Shown piece by piece: positions 35,450 to 47,069 of a stretch of DNA of 64,000 nucleotides (positions are counted from its first letter, which is position 1; every line of letters starts with the position of its first letter). Where the stretch lies: contig JAPNXP010000011.1 in assembly GCA_028753945.1 (NCBI GenBank), forward strand, positions 3,720,001 to 3,784,000, given 5' to 3'. The notes under the pieces are model-generated. The model saw only the letters and a program-made list of their open reading frames with translations. It was not told where the DNA came from and made no database searches. This DNA is from Hexactinellida sp. DTS-2022 (taxonomy: Eukaryota > Porifera > Hexactinellida). A program made the position numbers and the translations under genes.

Positions 35450-36700
35450 GTTGAATTGTCTCTCTTCTAAAAAACATCGAATAGCTTGCAAAATCCCCTT
35501 AATAGTTCACTAGTCCAAGAAAAGACCTCAACTGCTTTACATTTGAATTCGTGATTGCTGTTGAATGCGTAAAACATTGGATGAGAGCGGTTTGTTTCCG
35601 TCTTTCGTCAGAACATGAAGTAGTACTCTACTTCTGTATATCCACTTGTCCCTGCGTAGTTGAAGATTTGAGTCTCTGTAACAAGTAAGTACCGTTCTAA
35701 GAGCGGCCAAATGATGATTGAATGTATCCATGAAAGTCAGTGTATCGTCGATATAAGGTAAACTATGTGACGCATCTCTTAAAGCGACATCTATAATCCT
35801 CTGGTATGTTGACGGTGCATTACACAAGCCAAATGGCATAACGCAGAATTCGAATTGTCCCCTAGCCGAGACAAATGCGGTATTCTCCTTGTCTTTCTCA
35901 ACAATTAGCGCACTCCAATAGGCGCTAGCACCATCCAATGTAGAGAAATATTCACTTCCTTAAAGCTTGTCTAGAATATCCTTCATCTCCGATATGGGAT
36001 ATGAGTCCTTCTTCGTTAGATCATTTAACGCGCGATACTCCACCGAAAAACGTATAGTACCATCCTTTTTCTTGACGAGGATTACTCTACTCGCCCACGG
36101 CGAATTAAATGGATAAATCACACTGTTTTCTAGCATTTGTTTAATCTGACTATTTATCTCCTGTTCAGCCCACGGTGACACTCTGGTGTATTTCGCTTTC
36201 ACGTGGAGTGCATTCCCAGTCTCTATACCGTGTTTCATGAAGTCTCTTGGGATTCGCGCGAAAACATCGGGAAAATAGTTTAGCACGCTTTCTGTCGCTT
36301 CCTTGTGTATTATACTGAGTTCAGGATTGATATCCCACCTATCTCTTTGTAGTATATGCCCCCCAGATTCCTCCAGAACACTTTTTACAGCTCTGGCTCT
36401 GGATAACGCCTGACCTCCCAATAACGAAGCTCCCGTAGATATCCAACATCCCCCCCAACCGAACACGACTATTTTACCAATCAAATTCCGTCGTTTTGAA
36501 CCACTTTAGAAAGTCTCTTCCCAAAATAATTGTATGTTCTGAACTGTCCAGTACTATGAATCTGTGTTTCAGACTGCAGGCTCCCCCAACATCTACATCT
36601 AAGTTGACGAGCCCCCTGATTTTGATTGGCGTGGCACACAACATAATGACAGATATCTGATAGGTAAGAATTAGCTAAACTACAAAACAGAGTCGGGGCA
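35450..36700 (-). pseudogene. Ty3/gypsy pol relic (protease end plus reverse transcriptase)
   Basis: On the minus strand: the C-terminal part of a retropepsin (HRFIVLDSSEHTIILGRDFL) near 36500-36640. After a frame change comes a spacer with YFPDVFARIPRDFMKHGIET, then the palm domain VILVKKKDGTIRFSVEYRAL with N-D-L-T-K-K-D-S-Y-P following, a stop near 35958, FEFCVMPFGLCNAPSTYQRI and the active-site box YIDD. No RNase H or integrase was recognised beyond 35450. A different lineage from the plus-strand relic at 22357. Confidence 0.82.
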
Positions 36701-36717
36701 ATCCTCCTGTGGAGAGT

Positions 36718-37250
36718 GCCAAAATAATAATATTGGCTAAGGGGAACGCCTTAGGTAAATCAATGTGATCTACTGAGTCCCTAAATATGAATTCCCATTT
36801 CCCATTCGCCAATAATAAATTTCATATGTATAAAGTTAACTAATCTCGAGATTTTAACAATATTACCATATATGGAAAGGTGTGAAAATCGCATAACTTA
36901 CATTCCACAAATATTTTCGATAAACCAATATGACCGTTGGACTCCCAAAATATGATTTCCTGTACGAAAATGATACATTGCATATGTATAAAGTTAACTA
37001 ATCTCGAGATTTTAACAATATTACCATATATGGAAGGGTGTGAAATCGCATAACTTACATTCCACAAATATTTTCGATAAACCAATATGACCGATGGACT
37101 CCCAAAATATGACTTCATATACGACAATAATACATTTCCTGTGTCTCGCATTAGCGGATTACGGGATATCAATAAGTAACAATACTGTTTTAGGCCTACG
37201 CTAATTTTACCGTAAAACGAAGTTTACAGTCCCTATATTAAAGAAGTCCC
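36718..37250. repeat. Dispersed repeat with internal ~175-bp duplication, copy 1
   Basis: Shares CTAAGGGGAACGCCTTAGGT and ATCTCGAGATTTTAACAATA with 57276-58150. Here the segment with ACTAATCTCGAGATTTTAAC occurs twice (36839 and 36999). It holds the uninterrupted TTAGGCCTACGCTAATTTTA target. Confidence 0.75.
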
Positions 37251-37419
37251 TGGCTGAATAAAGATAAATTGTAAATATGGATCCATTAAATATAATAGGT
37301 GACTGCAAAAGTGCTAATTCCGGACATCCCTAGTGGACTCATGTCTCTTAGCTAAGATTCTAGCTTCTTAACCTAAACTTCAATAACAGCTTGGAGGATC
37401 GAACAGTCTATCAAGTACA

Positions 37420-37660
37420 CTGAACGAACTGAACTAAACGAATTGAACGGATTGAACGAACTTAACGAACTTAATTGAACGGATTGAACGAACGCGGGTT
37501 AGCTCGTGAACGAGCTGAACGAACGCTGGTAGAGCTGAAGTTAGGAGGTGAACTTGAACGAACTGAACGTGCGTCAATTTAATATGAACTGAACGTGCGT
37601 CAATTTTAGATGAACTGAATTGCGTCAATTCAGTCCGTTCGTGAACTTTTCATACCCTGG
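37420..37660. repeat. GAACGAACTGAACG repeat block
   Basis: Degenerate GAACGAAC / TGAACG repeats, ending in GAACTTTTCATACCCTG, which looks like one terminus of a hAT-type MITE. Open frames here are low complexity. Confidence 0.5.
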
Positions 37661-37949
37661 GCCTGGAACGTTTTCTCAGTATATTTGCTTCTCGCCAGAC
37701 TCCTCGGCGCGCGAATTTCACATACTTGCCCAAAATCACAGTGGCCTTTATCTAGTGGGATATTCTTCTCCGCCAGTACTTTGCGGACTTTATCGATAAA
37801 CTCAAGACAGAGCCGCAGTCATCTCCTATTTCTCTGCTAACCAGTCGTTAAAAGCACACAATCACCCACTTTCTAAATATAGGGCTGAAGTTTTCCTCCT
37901 AAAGTCAAAGTGTTTAAGCGCGGCGAGATCTTCACGTGACAGATTATCT

Positions 37950-38609
37950 AAGGTGTTTAAACAAATCGTCCGTCATCATCCAGATGCAGCTTCTGTATCC
38001 TACAAAAATTTAGAAACCTCAATGTATCGTGCACGAAGAGAAATTGAGCCTCCTATTCCTGGTCCTGTTGAATTCTGTCAACTGATTCCATCATCAAAAT
38101 TTGGTATCCATTACCAAGGTGAGGTACAAGTAGGTAGTGACATAGGAGTTATTTTTTTCTCCTGATAGGATGACTGCTACACTATCAGAAGTAGAGGATA
38201 CGGTATTTATTTCGATGGGACATTTTACACAGTACCTTCCCAGTTCTATCAACTGTGGACAATTTCTGCCCGCTTTGGACGCCACACACTGTCAGTTATT
38301 CATTGCATCCTTACTGGCAAACATCAAGAAATATATACAGCAGTTCTTGCAAGAATTCATGAATTTGTTCCGCAACTAACACCTGTTAATGGGATGTCTG
38401 ATTGGGAAAAGGGTGCTCGAAACGCTGTGAAAACACAATTCCCAGTTATTCATCTTAGAGCATGTCATTTCCATTATTCTCAAAAATATTTGCGTAGGAT
38501 TCAAAAGTTAGGACTTTCCAATGCATATCACACGAATTTGGATTTTAAAACACTTATTAGGACCTTTATGGTTCTTCCATTTCTCCCGGAGATCAAATTC
38601 AAATATTAA
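37950..38609 (+). pseudogene. MULE transposase relic, second family
   Basis: Reads in pieces: RHHPDAASVSYKNLETSMYR and PVEFCQLIPSSKFG, a break around 38165-38215, then in another frame DGTFYTVPSQFYQLWTISAR, followed by SDWEKGARNAVKTQFPVIHL and ACHFHYSQKYLRRIQKLGL. The DGTF and SDWEKGA aspartates are in the places of the first two catalytic residues of MULE transposases. The end is cut off at a TTAATTAATTAATTAA tract and the third catalytic residue is absent. AT-rich, unlike the MULE relic at 20414. Lies in an RNF213-like intron. Confidence 0.8.
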
Positions 38610-38759
38610 TTAATTAATTAATGACAATTCTACTCTAATAAATTAGCACACTCTGATTGTTTAATTAGATTTAATATAGTGGAATTCTCTTATTAGCAAC
38701 ACGGGTTTTCTTCGTAAGAAAGGTTGCTATTAAGCGAGTTGCTAATAGGCGGAGGGGCC

Positions 38760-39400
38760 GTCTAATTTGCACCTGTGGTCACGATTTTTGATTAGCAAAT
38801 TTTGGACACATTTATAGCACCTTTCAAAATTTGTCTGGTCCATAACTCAAAAAATGTTATACTAAAGCCACAATTTTTATTTCACTATTGGATTCACGAA
38901 AAAATTCTGCGTCTGATGAGAAAAGAAAAAATTTTTAATGGGTTTAATTCATGCCATAAATTGGAGTTGAAATTTCTTTGTTTACTCACACTTCAGTTTC
39001 AGTAAAACTGTTAAATCTAATTCCATTGTTTCAACTTGCGATAATTATATTGATTTAACTAATGAATTCGAGCTGACTTCTATTTAATTGTAGTACTACT
39101 ATACAATGGATTATAGCAATTTAAATAAAACAAGGAAATTGTAGACTTAACTCAACTCACCGTGAACTCAACTCACCGCTAAAATAATTAATAAATAATA
39201 CATACTGAATGAATGGCATTGACCAATTGACAAATGGTTTTTGACACCCTGAGGCGTTGATGACTTGGCGAAAAAAAATCCAAAATTCCAGCTGAGCCGA
39301 CGGCATGTTCTTTGGAGGCACTATCAAATTAACAAACCACCAAAATGTAGTGCCCTCAAAGGAACATGTGTTGGCACAGCTGCAATTTTGGATTTTTTAC
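38760..39400 (-). repeat. Inverse partial copy of the 1.2-kb unit
   Basis: GCACCTGTGGTCACGATTTT, a TTCAGTTTCAG..AATTCC block and the foldback at 39268-39400. It lies in the intron before the exon at 39586. Confidence 0.65.
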
Positions 39401-39585
39401 TACATCACATTATTCTGTTAATTTTGATTATTTATTGGTGAATTGGTGAATATATAGTTAGACTTCCACGAAGGGAATAATTGCAAAAGATTTGGAATCA
39501 CTGTGCTAGAGTAAAAAAACATTTTCTAATTTTCTCTAATAGGAATTCTTTGTTAAAACATAATTTACTCCTTATTCTATTTTAG

Positions 39586-39697
39586 ATTAGATGTATTTAA
39601 GCAGCACATTTCCGTATACTTAACAGATTCAGTTGTTACCTATGAAAATCACTTGGCTCAAAGAGATTTGTATCTTTTAATAATGCAATCTATTGAG
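39586..39697 (+). CDS. RNF213: RNF213-like exon 3
   Basis: Acceptor ttttag, donor gtaatc; takes one base and ends in phase 0. Encodes LDVFKQHISVYLTDSVVTYE and continues to an LLIMQSIE end. The upstream 6.4-kb intron holds a gypsy relic, a MULE relic and repeats. Confidence 0.82.
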
Positions 39698-40007
39698 GTA
39701 ATCAGTCATATTTATTTATAGTTTTTGTTTACAACAATTGTATCATTAAATCAATTTGTATGTAGTGGGTTAGCAAAACAACCAAAATAATTAAGATACC
39801 TTCAGTTTAAATATGCGTTACGAAGCCATGTTTTACTCAACCTGAATGAACTTTTATTATTTGTAGTGATTGTATTTGTATTTGTTAAATTCCTAATCTC
39901 TTGTAGTTACTGGAAAATTTCTACCATAACAACATCAGCCATGTAGATTCATACATAGTGACGAAGCAAATTAAATTAAATTTTGTTGCTTTATTGTATT
40001 GTGAATA

Positions 40008-40193
40008 CAGTCGACTCCGCTTAATAGAGTCACCTCGGTACCAGGTTGCTTTGACCCGATATAGCGGAGAAATCTATTAACCGAAAATATTTTTAAGCCA
40101 AAATTTTATTCCGTCCTGTTAATCCTGCGAAATTTTGACCCGATTAAGCAGTGAAATCTATTAATCGGTGGCTCTATTTAGCGGAGTTGACTG
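40008..40193. mobile_element. Tc1/mariner-like MITE, longer relative
   Basis: 186 bp with CAGTCGACTCCGCTTAATAG ends and TA flanks; contains an extra internal GACCCGATTAAGC copy. In the intron just before the exon at 40285. Confidence 0.8.
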
Positions 40194-40284
40194 TATTGTA
40201 TCTAAACTTGCTTCATTTGACTAAAAGTAATGGGTTAATTGCACTTATTCGACTCAATTGGAAAATGTTAATCACTATATTTAG

Positions 40285-40704
40285 GATACACTTCATCAAG
40301 AATTCAAACAGTATGATAATGAGCAACAGCTCGAACTTATCCATGGTAAATTAGAATCTGAAGCAATACTATTTTCTCATGGCACTAAATTTTCGTATGA
40401 GTTGCTGGAGAAGATAGCTACTCAGAGATTTATCTGTATTAACATTTCTCAATGGATCATTGAGTGTTACAATCTACTAAGAACAGACTCAAACATGAAA
40501 TTTTCTGATAAACTATTGAGAGAGAGACAAAGAGTAATAAATGAGTTCAGAGACCTCTGTTTGAAGCAGGGATATGAAAATCTCCATGTATTCCTCCTCA
40601 AGAACATTTACCATCAGATAGGAAATGAGACACTGCATATAATTACTAATCATCATCACTGTTCTTGGATTTTGCCAGAACATGTTGGGGAGATCATTTC
40701 TCAG
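40285..40704 (+). CDS. RNF213: RNF213-like exon 4
   Basis: Acceptor atatttag, donor gtacta; phase 0 at both ends, 140 codons. Contains RERQRVINEFRDLCLKQGYE, HVFLLKNIYHQIG and WILPEHVGEII. These correspond to the vertebrate RNF213 helix ending in 'FC', the 'RVYL-RKL--QRGMEF' segment and the 'QW-FP' motif. This is one of the strongest family matches in the window. Confidence 0.9.
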
Positions 40705-41008
40705 GTACTATTATTTATCATAAAGGTAGAACGGGTCGGTCCATTTGACAGTAGGCTAAAAGAAAAAGTATTAAACGGCCAAACTTGTAAGTTTACATGC
40801 TATTATTTCATAATTATAGAGCTTGTAATCAGAATTAGGTTCTTATGTCTGAACTCACAAAAAGATATCGGGGGCTAGTATAGTTAACTTAACTACAAGT
40901 ATTTGATTTTGTGAATCAAATATATTTCCAATTTCTATTTTCAAGGTATATTAATTTAGATGTACGTATTATGATGCTATTTGTATGCTATTAACTATAT
41001 CACTTTAG

Positions 41009-41137
41009 TCAACCACCGTTATTCCTGATTACTTCATTATATATGGAGAAGACTATCAAAGGGTGACTAATTCAGTTGAAGAAGTTTATTCCTCTCAAAA
41101 TAACGACAGTCTCGTACAGATTTTCAATATGAAAAAT
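41009..41137 (+). CDS. RNF213: RNF213-like exon 5
   Basis: Acceptor cactttag, donor gtgagt; 43 codons, phase 0 at both ends. Encodes IPDYFIIYGEDYQRVTNSVE, equivalent to the vertebrate 'DRYLV-GDEYKA-RDAV' segment. Followed by the largest intron, 41138-56916. The flanking exons read continuously across it by comparison with the vertebrate protein, so no exon need be missing. Confidence 0.88.
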
Positions 41138-42021
41138 GTGAGTGATAGAATCCAGCAAAATAGAATTCGAATTGATTATATTGTATTATTCCCAGTCGAT
41201 AAAAACTCGATAAATTTAGAGATTGATTCAGACAGTATTAATTTCAGAGTTGTCGTGGGAGGTTAATTCCCATTCTCACAGAATAGAATTCCCATAGGAT
41301 CTCCATTGAAATCCCACATAATTAGTGTTGCCAGATAATCCAATGTTCATGCCACAAAAGTTCATGCCAAAATTAAAAAGTTCATCATTCAAAATTTAAA
41401 TATCATAAAATTGATTGATGGTGCCTCCATAAGAAAATGCTGTATACACAGCTGTAATTTTAGGTTTTTGCTTAACGTCATCACACTACAAGGTGTAAAA
41501 CCATTTAGAAAGGTGTTTCGGAACTTAAGGTGTTACCCCCTTGATTTCCGGGTAAAATAATTGAGAAGATTTATAAAATTATTTTTTACCAGGAATACTC
41601 TGTATGATATACTGATTGACTCCCATGACTTTTTTTTCCCAAAACTTTCATCAAAAGATGATAATTTTTATGGGACAATTTTCAAAATTTGTTTTTAGTG
41701 TGCTTCTTCTAGTAAAAAACGTTATAGTAGGGTCCTACTATAGTTTTATACTATAAGTGCACACTTTTGAATTTACCTCTGTCGGGCTTCCGGCCGGACG
41801 CGATGGCCTGACTAAACCATAAGTGATAGAGATTTAACATTTGGGCAGGAGATATAGAATTTCCTGTAGATGATCACCTCGAAGCCCGATTTCCCAATTT
41901 CGCTTTTGTTTGTCAATTATATCGAAATTTGTGTTCTGGTCCAGTGACTCTTTAATAATTCGAATTATCTATTGAAATTATAGAGGTTGTATTCTCTTAA
42001 GGATGTACTTTCTATATCTAT

Positions 42022-42590
42022 CTATCTATATATAAAAAGAGGAATTGTTGTCTGTTTGTTTGTTTGTTTGTTTGTTTGTCCAGAATTAATTCGAAAGACT
42101 ACGAGTCCCAGAAAGCTGAAAATTAGTATACAGGGGTAATTTTGTACTGCGACAACGATCTATTGGTTTTTGAAGAGAAATATTCACATTTGAAGGTGTC
42201 AAAATTTGTTAGCCAATTAAATTCGAGGGTTTGTTAGTATGGATTAGCAGATTTAATCAATCAGTATAAATAGATTGTGCATATTAGAAATATTTTTTGA
42301 GGCTCCAATTTGATTGATTGAAAATAAATTCATTTAACCAATCAATCTTTTGTCTATTCTACTGCCTGTTTTTCTTTTAGTATTATTTTGATTCGAGCTT
42401 CTTATCGTGCAACTGAAATTTATTGAGCTATTAGAACTCATTATTAATGTGATTGCTTTTTTGGAGGGAAAGGCCGCAAAGCGGCCGTTAATTGTATCGC
42501 GTAGTGCCTAACACGAACAAACAAAAGTCGCTTCGCGACTTTTGTGAGAGAGTGATCCGTCGCGAAGCGACCGAGACCGAAGGGCTCGTA
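42022..42590 (+). mobile_element. Helentron-like element, first of a head-to-tail triplet
   Basis: 5' end TATATATAAAAAGAGGAATT followed by TGTTTGTTTGTTTG, 3' end with GGCCGCAAAGCGGCC, GTCGCGAAGCGAC hairpin and CGAGACCGAAGGGCTCGTA. About 565 bp, no coding capacity. Confidence 0.75.
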
Positions 42591-43147
42591 TATAAAAAGA
42601 GGAATTGTTGTCTGTTTGTGTGTTTGTTTGTTTGTCCAGAATTAATTGGAAAGACTACGAGTCCCAGAAAGCTGAAAATTTGTATACAGGGGTAATTTTG
42701 TACTGCGACAACGATCTATTGGTTTTTGAAGAGAAATATTCACATTTGAAGGTGTCAAAATTTGTTAGCCAATTAAATTCGAGGGTTTGTTAGTATGGAT
42801 TATCAGATTTAATCAATCAGTATAAATAGATTGTGCATAATAGAAATATTTTCTGAGGCTCCAATTTGATTGATTGAAAATTAATTCATTTAACCAATCA
42901 ATCATTTGTCTATTCTATTGCCTGTTTTTCTTTTAGTATTATTTTGATTCGAGCTTTCGTATCGTGCAACTGAAATTTATTGAGCTATTAAAACTCATTA
43001 TTAATGTGATTGCTTTTGGGGAGGGAAAGGCCGCGAAGCAGCCGTTAATTGTATCGCGTAGTGCCTAACACGAACGAACAAAAGTCGCAAAGCGACTTTT
43101 GTGAAAGAGTGATCCGTCGCGAAGCGACCGAGACCGAAGGGCTCGTA
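42591..43147 (+). mobile_element. Helentron-like element, second of the triplet
   Basis: Nearly identical to 42022-42590 along its whole length, joined directly with no spacer. Same hairpin and GGGCTCGTA end. Confidence 0.8.
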
Positions 43148-43955
43148 TTATTAAATCTCGATTGTTGTTTGTGTGTTTGTCCGGATTATATTAAAGTGAT
43201 GGGGGAATAGAAACCGCAATTAATATTGGGATATAAACTAACTTTCAAATGTTATAATAGGTAAACAAGTATGCCGAACACGAATTTCTCGTTTATAAAT
43301 TCCTCATATTAATATTTTTTGTTGTTGTTTACACAAAATAGGTATCAAATTAATGAAAATTCAAAATCAAACCAGAAGTTAGCTTTCAACGGGTATTATA
43401 GGTAAACAAGTATGCCGAACACGAATTTCGCGTTTATAAATTTATCATATTAATATTTGTTGTTGTTGTTTACACAAAATAGGTAAACAAATTAATGAAA
43501 ATTCAAAATCAACCTAGAAGTTAGCTTTCAACGGGTATTATAGGTGAACAAGTATGCTGAACACGATTTTCGCGTTTAGAAATTTCTATTATTAATATTT
43601 GTTGTTGTTGTTGACACAAAATAGGTAACAAATTAATGAAAATTCAAAATCAAACCAGAAGTTAGCTTTCAACGGATATTATATGTAAACAAGTATGCTG
43701 ATTTCGAATTTGGCATTTATATATTTATAATATGAATATTTGTTGTTGTTTTTATACAAAATAGGTAAACAATTAATGAAATTCAAAATCAACCTAGAAG
43801 TAAGCTTTCAACGGGTATTATAAGTATATAACTATGAAAAATATTACTGACTATGTAATCAATTGTTTAGTGAGGAGTAAGGCCGCGTAGCGGCCGTTAA
43901 CTTGATGTGCGTAGTACCGATCTGTCGCAAAGCGACCGAGACCGAAGGGCTCGTA
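43148..43955 (+). mobile_element. Helentron-like element, third of the triplet, with tandem units
   Basis: Different 5' half (TTATTAAATCTCGATTGTTG, CCGGATTATATTAAAGTGAT), shared with the 18482-20005 element. About four internal ~141-bp units in plus orientation, then the common 3' end GCGACCGAGACCGAAGGGCT. Adjoins the second copy directly. Confidence 0.78.
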
Positions 43956-44530
43956 TCTATTAAAATTATTAGGTCGCTAATCAATTCTACGTTTTATTAA
44001 TAAACGATTATTTACATAAATCAACGATCTTCTCCATATTGTAATTACTCTATAGTATACTGAATACAATAGAACATATTACATAAGCCTACTATCTGCT
44101 AGATAATGACTGTTATTGATTGGTTTGTAAGTGAATATGTTTTCATACAAGTGCAATTAAAACACTTGGAAGTTGGAATATTTTACAAGTTGATGATGAT
44201 GTCAATTCTATTATTCTAAATAGTAACGTAAATACTAACTAGCAAGTATTCCTAATTTCTATTTGTAAATAATTAATCTTTAATTAGTAATTAAATTAAA
44301 CATTTGAAGTCTTCACAATTCAAACATTAATTAAATTGTATTACACTAAGATAAATGTAATTTGAATATTGAAATTCTAGTTAAATTAAACATTGGGGAA
44401 GTGTAATCAGAAGGAGCACACTCCCAGCCCGTCTGTGAGGGTTTTTTTTTTTTTGGAAAAAGTGAATCTGAGAGAATGAATACAAAAATCTGAATTTTTA
44501 TCTTGGAAGGTCGAATTTTTTTTTTAAATG

Positions 44531-44581
44531 ATCAGGATACGTAGATAGCATGTTTTCAAACATGCATCTACGTATCCTGAT
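44531..44581. repeat. 51-bp stem-loop
   Basis: ATCAGGATACGTAGAT, then GCATGTTTTCAAACATGC, then ATCTACGTATCCTGAT: two nested perfect stems. A third copy of CATGCATCTACGTATC follows at 44594. Confidence 0.75.
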
Positions 44582-44870
44582 ACACACACACAAACATGCA
44601 TCTACGTATCATGTGAATCCTTATAAGTGTAGATGTGTAATAGGAAGTATAAAGTGTGAAGCCATAGCAAAGACGGTGAGTAAACCATCATGGATAAAAG
44701 TATCCATGGTTAATTATTGTTATAGTAATAGAGGTAAGTAAACTGTCATGGTAAGTAAACCGTCATACAACAGTTCAAATAAAATCTTAAAAAAATTTAG
44801 TTTGCTTTAATCCATTATATAGAAATAAAAATTAATAGAATTCTACTCGAATTAGAAGTTTAATCAATAT

Positions 44871-45211
44871 TAGGGCTGAAAGTCTGAAACGAATATTCGA
44901 AATGGAACGAACGAATATTCGAATATTCAAATATTCGTTCGATTTGGTAACTAAGCATTTTAATTAAATCAAATTCAAGAGTCAAAATATATAATTGTTA
45001 CAATAATTTAATCATAAGTACAAAGTGTGTTAGAAAAAATTAGCTTTTAATCAGCTAGTTGAGGTAGAAATATATATGTATGAACTCACCATTCTATACA
45101 AAAATCATGTTGTTCAACAGTAAAGTATAATATTCATTAAAACGAATATTCGTTCAATAATTTTGAAGTTTAAACGAATATTCGATCATTCGGTAATTTG
45201 TTTCAACCCTA
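44871..45211. mobile_element. hAT-like MITE rich in CGAATATTCG
   Basis: 341 bp; ends TAGGGCTGAAA and complement of TTTCAACCCTA; perfect 8-bp duplication ATCAATAT (44863-44870, 45212-45219). Dense CGAATATTCG palindromes near both ends. A fragment of the family lies at 54385-54460. Confidence 0.88.
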
Positions 45212-47069
45212 ATCAATATAATTATCTCTAGTTGAAAGAATGGAATTAAATTTAACATTTATCGGTTCTGAAGTATTAGGACTAGGGTTGTACCGGATAT
45301 CCGGTTCTAATCCGGTATCCGGCTGTATCCGGCCAGTTACCGGATATGAACAACTATCCGGCCGGATAACGGTCCCAATTGTATTTATGTATGAATTAAA
45401 GAATAACTATCTCTCCGAATTAACTGTCCATTTCTTCTGTCGTTCTAATGTCTGGTACAGGTTTTCTTGTATAGATATTCTTGGAGTAGAATTAAGATAA
45501 TGTGTAATAGCAGAACTAGTTGATTGAAAAATACTATGATCACCTTGTTGTGATTTCTACAATAGGATTTTCATTTGTTTTTTTTGTAAATTTCTGGATG
45601 TGATGTTTTATGTGGTTCCACAGTGGTGACGTGCTATATATTTTAGGATTTTTACCACGTGATATATGTATTGGCATCACATTCATTACAGAGTGCTCTG
45701 AAAGAATCGTTCTTAGATAGTGAGAAAAATGCCAAATTTCACTCATGCTGGGATTGATAAAAATGCAACCTTTCAAGCTAATAGGAAAAGCGAAGATACA
45801 ATAACGTAGGTCACACTTACCCTAATATTTAGTATTCATTTTAATCCTCTGAAATGGTTCCCTGCCATATTTACACAGTTGTTTTCTTGGCAAGCTCCAT
45901 TTTTCCCTCATTCCTTTGCATCCTCCAGAGCAGTAACAGTGGACCATTTTAGCAGAATATCTGACATGCATTATGAGTGAATCAGTTTGTTTCCTACTAA
46001 GCCATACTGTTTTATCCATCTACGCCATGACTTGTAGGTAGATCCGCCGAGGATATTGGATGTAGTCGTTTCACTATCACGAAGGTATTTATAGTGACAA
46101 CTTTATTGCATAGAAACTTGTAAGCTTAATCAATGACAATAATCATGCTAAATAGTCAGCAAAGATCGCCTTATAGCAGTGCATTCTATTGTAAATTGAT
46201 CTACCATTGGTGCGCCAGAGACCTTGACTACTTTTTTAACAGTTTTCTCCCCCACCCCATTTGTACAGGTTCATGAAGGTCCCCCCTTTCGGAGGGTCCG
46301 GTATTTAGCGATCGTAGCCTTTCAGAGCAGAGTTCATTTAATTTCATTTAAATTACAGTGGCTGAAATTTCTCAATAATCCTTGTGTGTCTCGAAAAACT
46401 ATATTCAATGATGTAAAATTTGTCCGTTCAATGATGTCCAAGTCAGACATTTTGCATCTAAGGACCATGTTATGTATGCATGGACATGATGTTACGGCTG
46501 CTATAATTCCCATGCCATGATTCATTGATCGAACCCTTTCCATTCAGGGTGTGGTCGACTTATCTGCTGCAATCAACAGCATAAGATCCGGGAAATTGAC
46601 TGCCTAAAACTTCATGACCAAGTAGTTGCGTTATTCTCAAAGCTTAGCACAATAACCCATGGCAGTAGAGTGTCTTTCAAAACTTTGAACGGAAGTGTTG
46701 ATGCATTTGTACAGCAATCCCAAGTTATAATGGTGCTATCACACAGTGATTGGATAGTTACGTGGACAATACTCGTTCTTTCTGACGGGTGTTCATTCCA
46801 ACGAGATTTTGAAGCATACATCGGAAGCTCTGGGAGTGTACACCGTACATTATGGCAAACTGCAGGTTGAGGTTTGCATATAGGCATAACATTTTAGGAA
46901 ACAGAGGAAAATATGGGGTGGCGAGATTCACTTTTCATCTCGAATTATACGAACACAATTGCTCTACATATATTAAGACCCACATATATAAATAGAATAT
47001 TGATATGAGGTACTAATACTTAAAATTAGCACATTCAGTTGCCTACTACTGTGCAGTATGGCCAAATAA
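45212..47069. other. Unassigned stretch in the large intron
   Basis: A single TACCGGATATCCGG-rich end (45288-45370) looks like a MITE terminus. Short open frames on both strands at 45540-46019 and 46220-46890 (one with HCYCSGGCKGM) were not recognised. The base composition of 45900-46890 is less AT-rich than its surroundings, as in old transposon coding DNA. Confidence 0.4.

Noticed and set aside
37434..37628. Minus-strand open frame with VQFVQ-type repeats
   Set aside because: Produced by the GAACGAAC repeat block.
45822..46019. Cys-rich minus-strand frame (HCYCSGGCKGM) as a zinc-binding protein
   Set aside because: Too short, spacing fits no family I know, and no splice sites link it to other coding DNA.
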